Program-made: the position numbers and the translations under genes
Notes under the pieces: generated by a model
Seen by the model: the letters and a program-made list of their open reading frames with translations, nothing else
Databases searched by the model: none
What the model was told of the DNA's origin: nothing
Shown here: positions 5,611 through 5,885 of the stretch, piece after piece
Position numbering within the stretch: position 1 is the stretch's first letter
Layout of the letters: the number at the start of each line of letters is the position of its first letter
Assembly (NCBI GenBank): GCA_002480165.1
Contig: DLBP01000081.1
Coordinates: 1-5,885 of the forward strand
Direction: 5' to 3'
Source: Proteobacteria bacterium UBA7821
GTDB lineage: Bacteria > Pseudomonadota > Gammaproteobacteria > Comchoanobacterales > Comchoanobacteraceae
Length of the DNA stretch: 5,885 bases

Positions 5611-5768
5611 ATGATTGTGTGACATCCATAATAACAAGCCGTCAAGGTCGTTATTGTATTGATGCTCTGTGAGCATGTCTATAATGGGCTTATGCATTGT
5701 TTTTTTAGCAATAGATAAAGGTGTTTCGCCATTTGTTGGGCCTAGGCTCGTATCAATAACATCTTTGG
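5481..5768 (-). repeat. Imperfect direct repeat, 130 bp, period 158 bp
   Basis: Bases 5481-5610 align without a gap to 5639-5768. By eye about 85 of 130 positions match, with the first 40 far better conserved (34 of 40) than the rest. The copies are separated by 28 bases. The offset of 158 is not a multiple of three, which explains why the downstream copy is out of frame with the ankyrin gene. Confidence 0.8.
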
Positions 5769-5885
5769 CAAGTAGTAATTCTACGATAGTTTGATGACCA
5801 TTTTGACAGGCGATGAAAAGCGGTGTTGCACCATTGGCTCTAGCCTGGTTGATCTTAGTTCTTTCGTCGGCAAGTAGAAATTGAA
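5608..5885 (-). CDS. Ankyrin-repeat protein, C-terminal part (runs off right edge)
   Basis: The minus strand is open from the window edge to a TAG at 5610-5608, giving the last 91 residues. Two ankyrin units are visible. The first spans about residues 11-41, with NGATPLFIACQNGH and TIVELLL. The second spans about 42-75, with NGETPLSIAKK and PIIDMLTEHQ. These show the typical G-x-TPL-x-A turn-helix and the V/I-x-x-LL second helix. The tail after residue 76 (NNDLDGLLLWMSHNH) does not look like a further unit. Ankyrin repeats bind protein partners, and in intracellular bacteria such genes often encode secreted effectors, but nothing here shows secretion. The gene's start and its number of repeats lie outside the window. 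The decayed copy just downstream suggests the present C-terminus may be a truncation of a once longer array. Confidence 0.85.
   Translation of the reverse strand, partial: QFLLADERTKINQARANGATPLFIACQNGHQTIVELLLAKDVIDTSLGPTNGETPLSIAKKTMHKPIIDMLTEHQYNNDLDGLLLWMSHNH

Overview
The window looks like chromosomal DNA of an AT-rich gammaproteobacterium, quite possibly host-associated. The case for Gammaproteobacteria is the block rplM-rpsI-sspA-sspB: the SspA/SspB pair directly behind the L13/S9 genes is characteristic of that class (established knowledge). The case for a host-associated lifestyle is weaker. A decapeptide-repeat gene enters from the left edge and an ankyrin-repeat gene enters from the right edge, and such genes are common in intracellular or amoeba-associated bacteria (inference). 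I cannot place it to genus.

Layout. Positions 1-617, minus strand: the 5' part of a long repetitive gene built on a 10-residue unit of the type F-T-A-x-E-L-K-x-A-G, running off the left edge. Positions 618-891: a divergent intergenic region with a good promoter for the ribosomal-protein operon. Positions 892-3481, plus strand: five tightly packed or overlapping genes, rplM, rpsI, sspA, sspB and rsmG, most simply one operon. Positions 3462-5316, minus strand: a two-gene unit, an MFS efflux-type transporter followed by an integral-membrane M50 (site-2 type) zinc protease. The protease gene converges on rsmG with overlapping 3' ends. Positions 5317-5607: an intergenic region with the MFS promoter and a decayed duplicate of an ankyrin-gene 3' end. 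Positions 5608-5885, minus strand: the 3' end of an ankyrin-repeat gene running off the right edge.

How the genes work together. The plus-strand operon joins ribosome assembly (L13, S9), 16S rRNA methylation (RsmG), a stress-linked RNA polymerase-associated regulator (SspA) and the adaptor that delivers ssrA-tagged products of stalled ribosomes to ClpXP (SspB). The shared theme is translation and its quality control. The MFS/M50 pair has no evident link to that operon.

Most notable points: ribosomal protein S9 carries an apparent internal insertion of about 18 residues, partly acidic; the left-hand repeat gene is open for its whole visible length; and the ankyrin-gene end has been tandemly duplicated, after which one copy decayed. 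I see no tRNA, rRNA, CRISPR, insertion sequence or clear intrinsic terminator. I found no convincing evidence of a wholly new multi-gene system.
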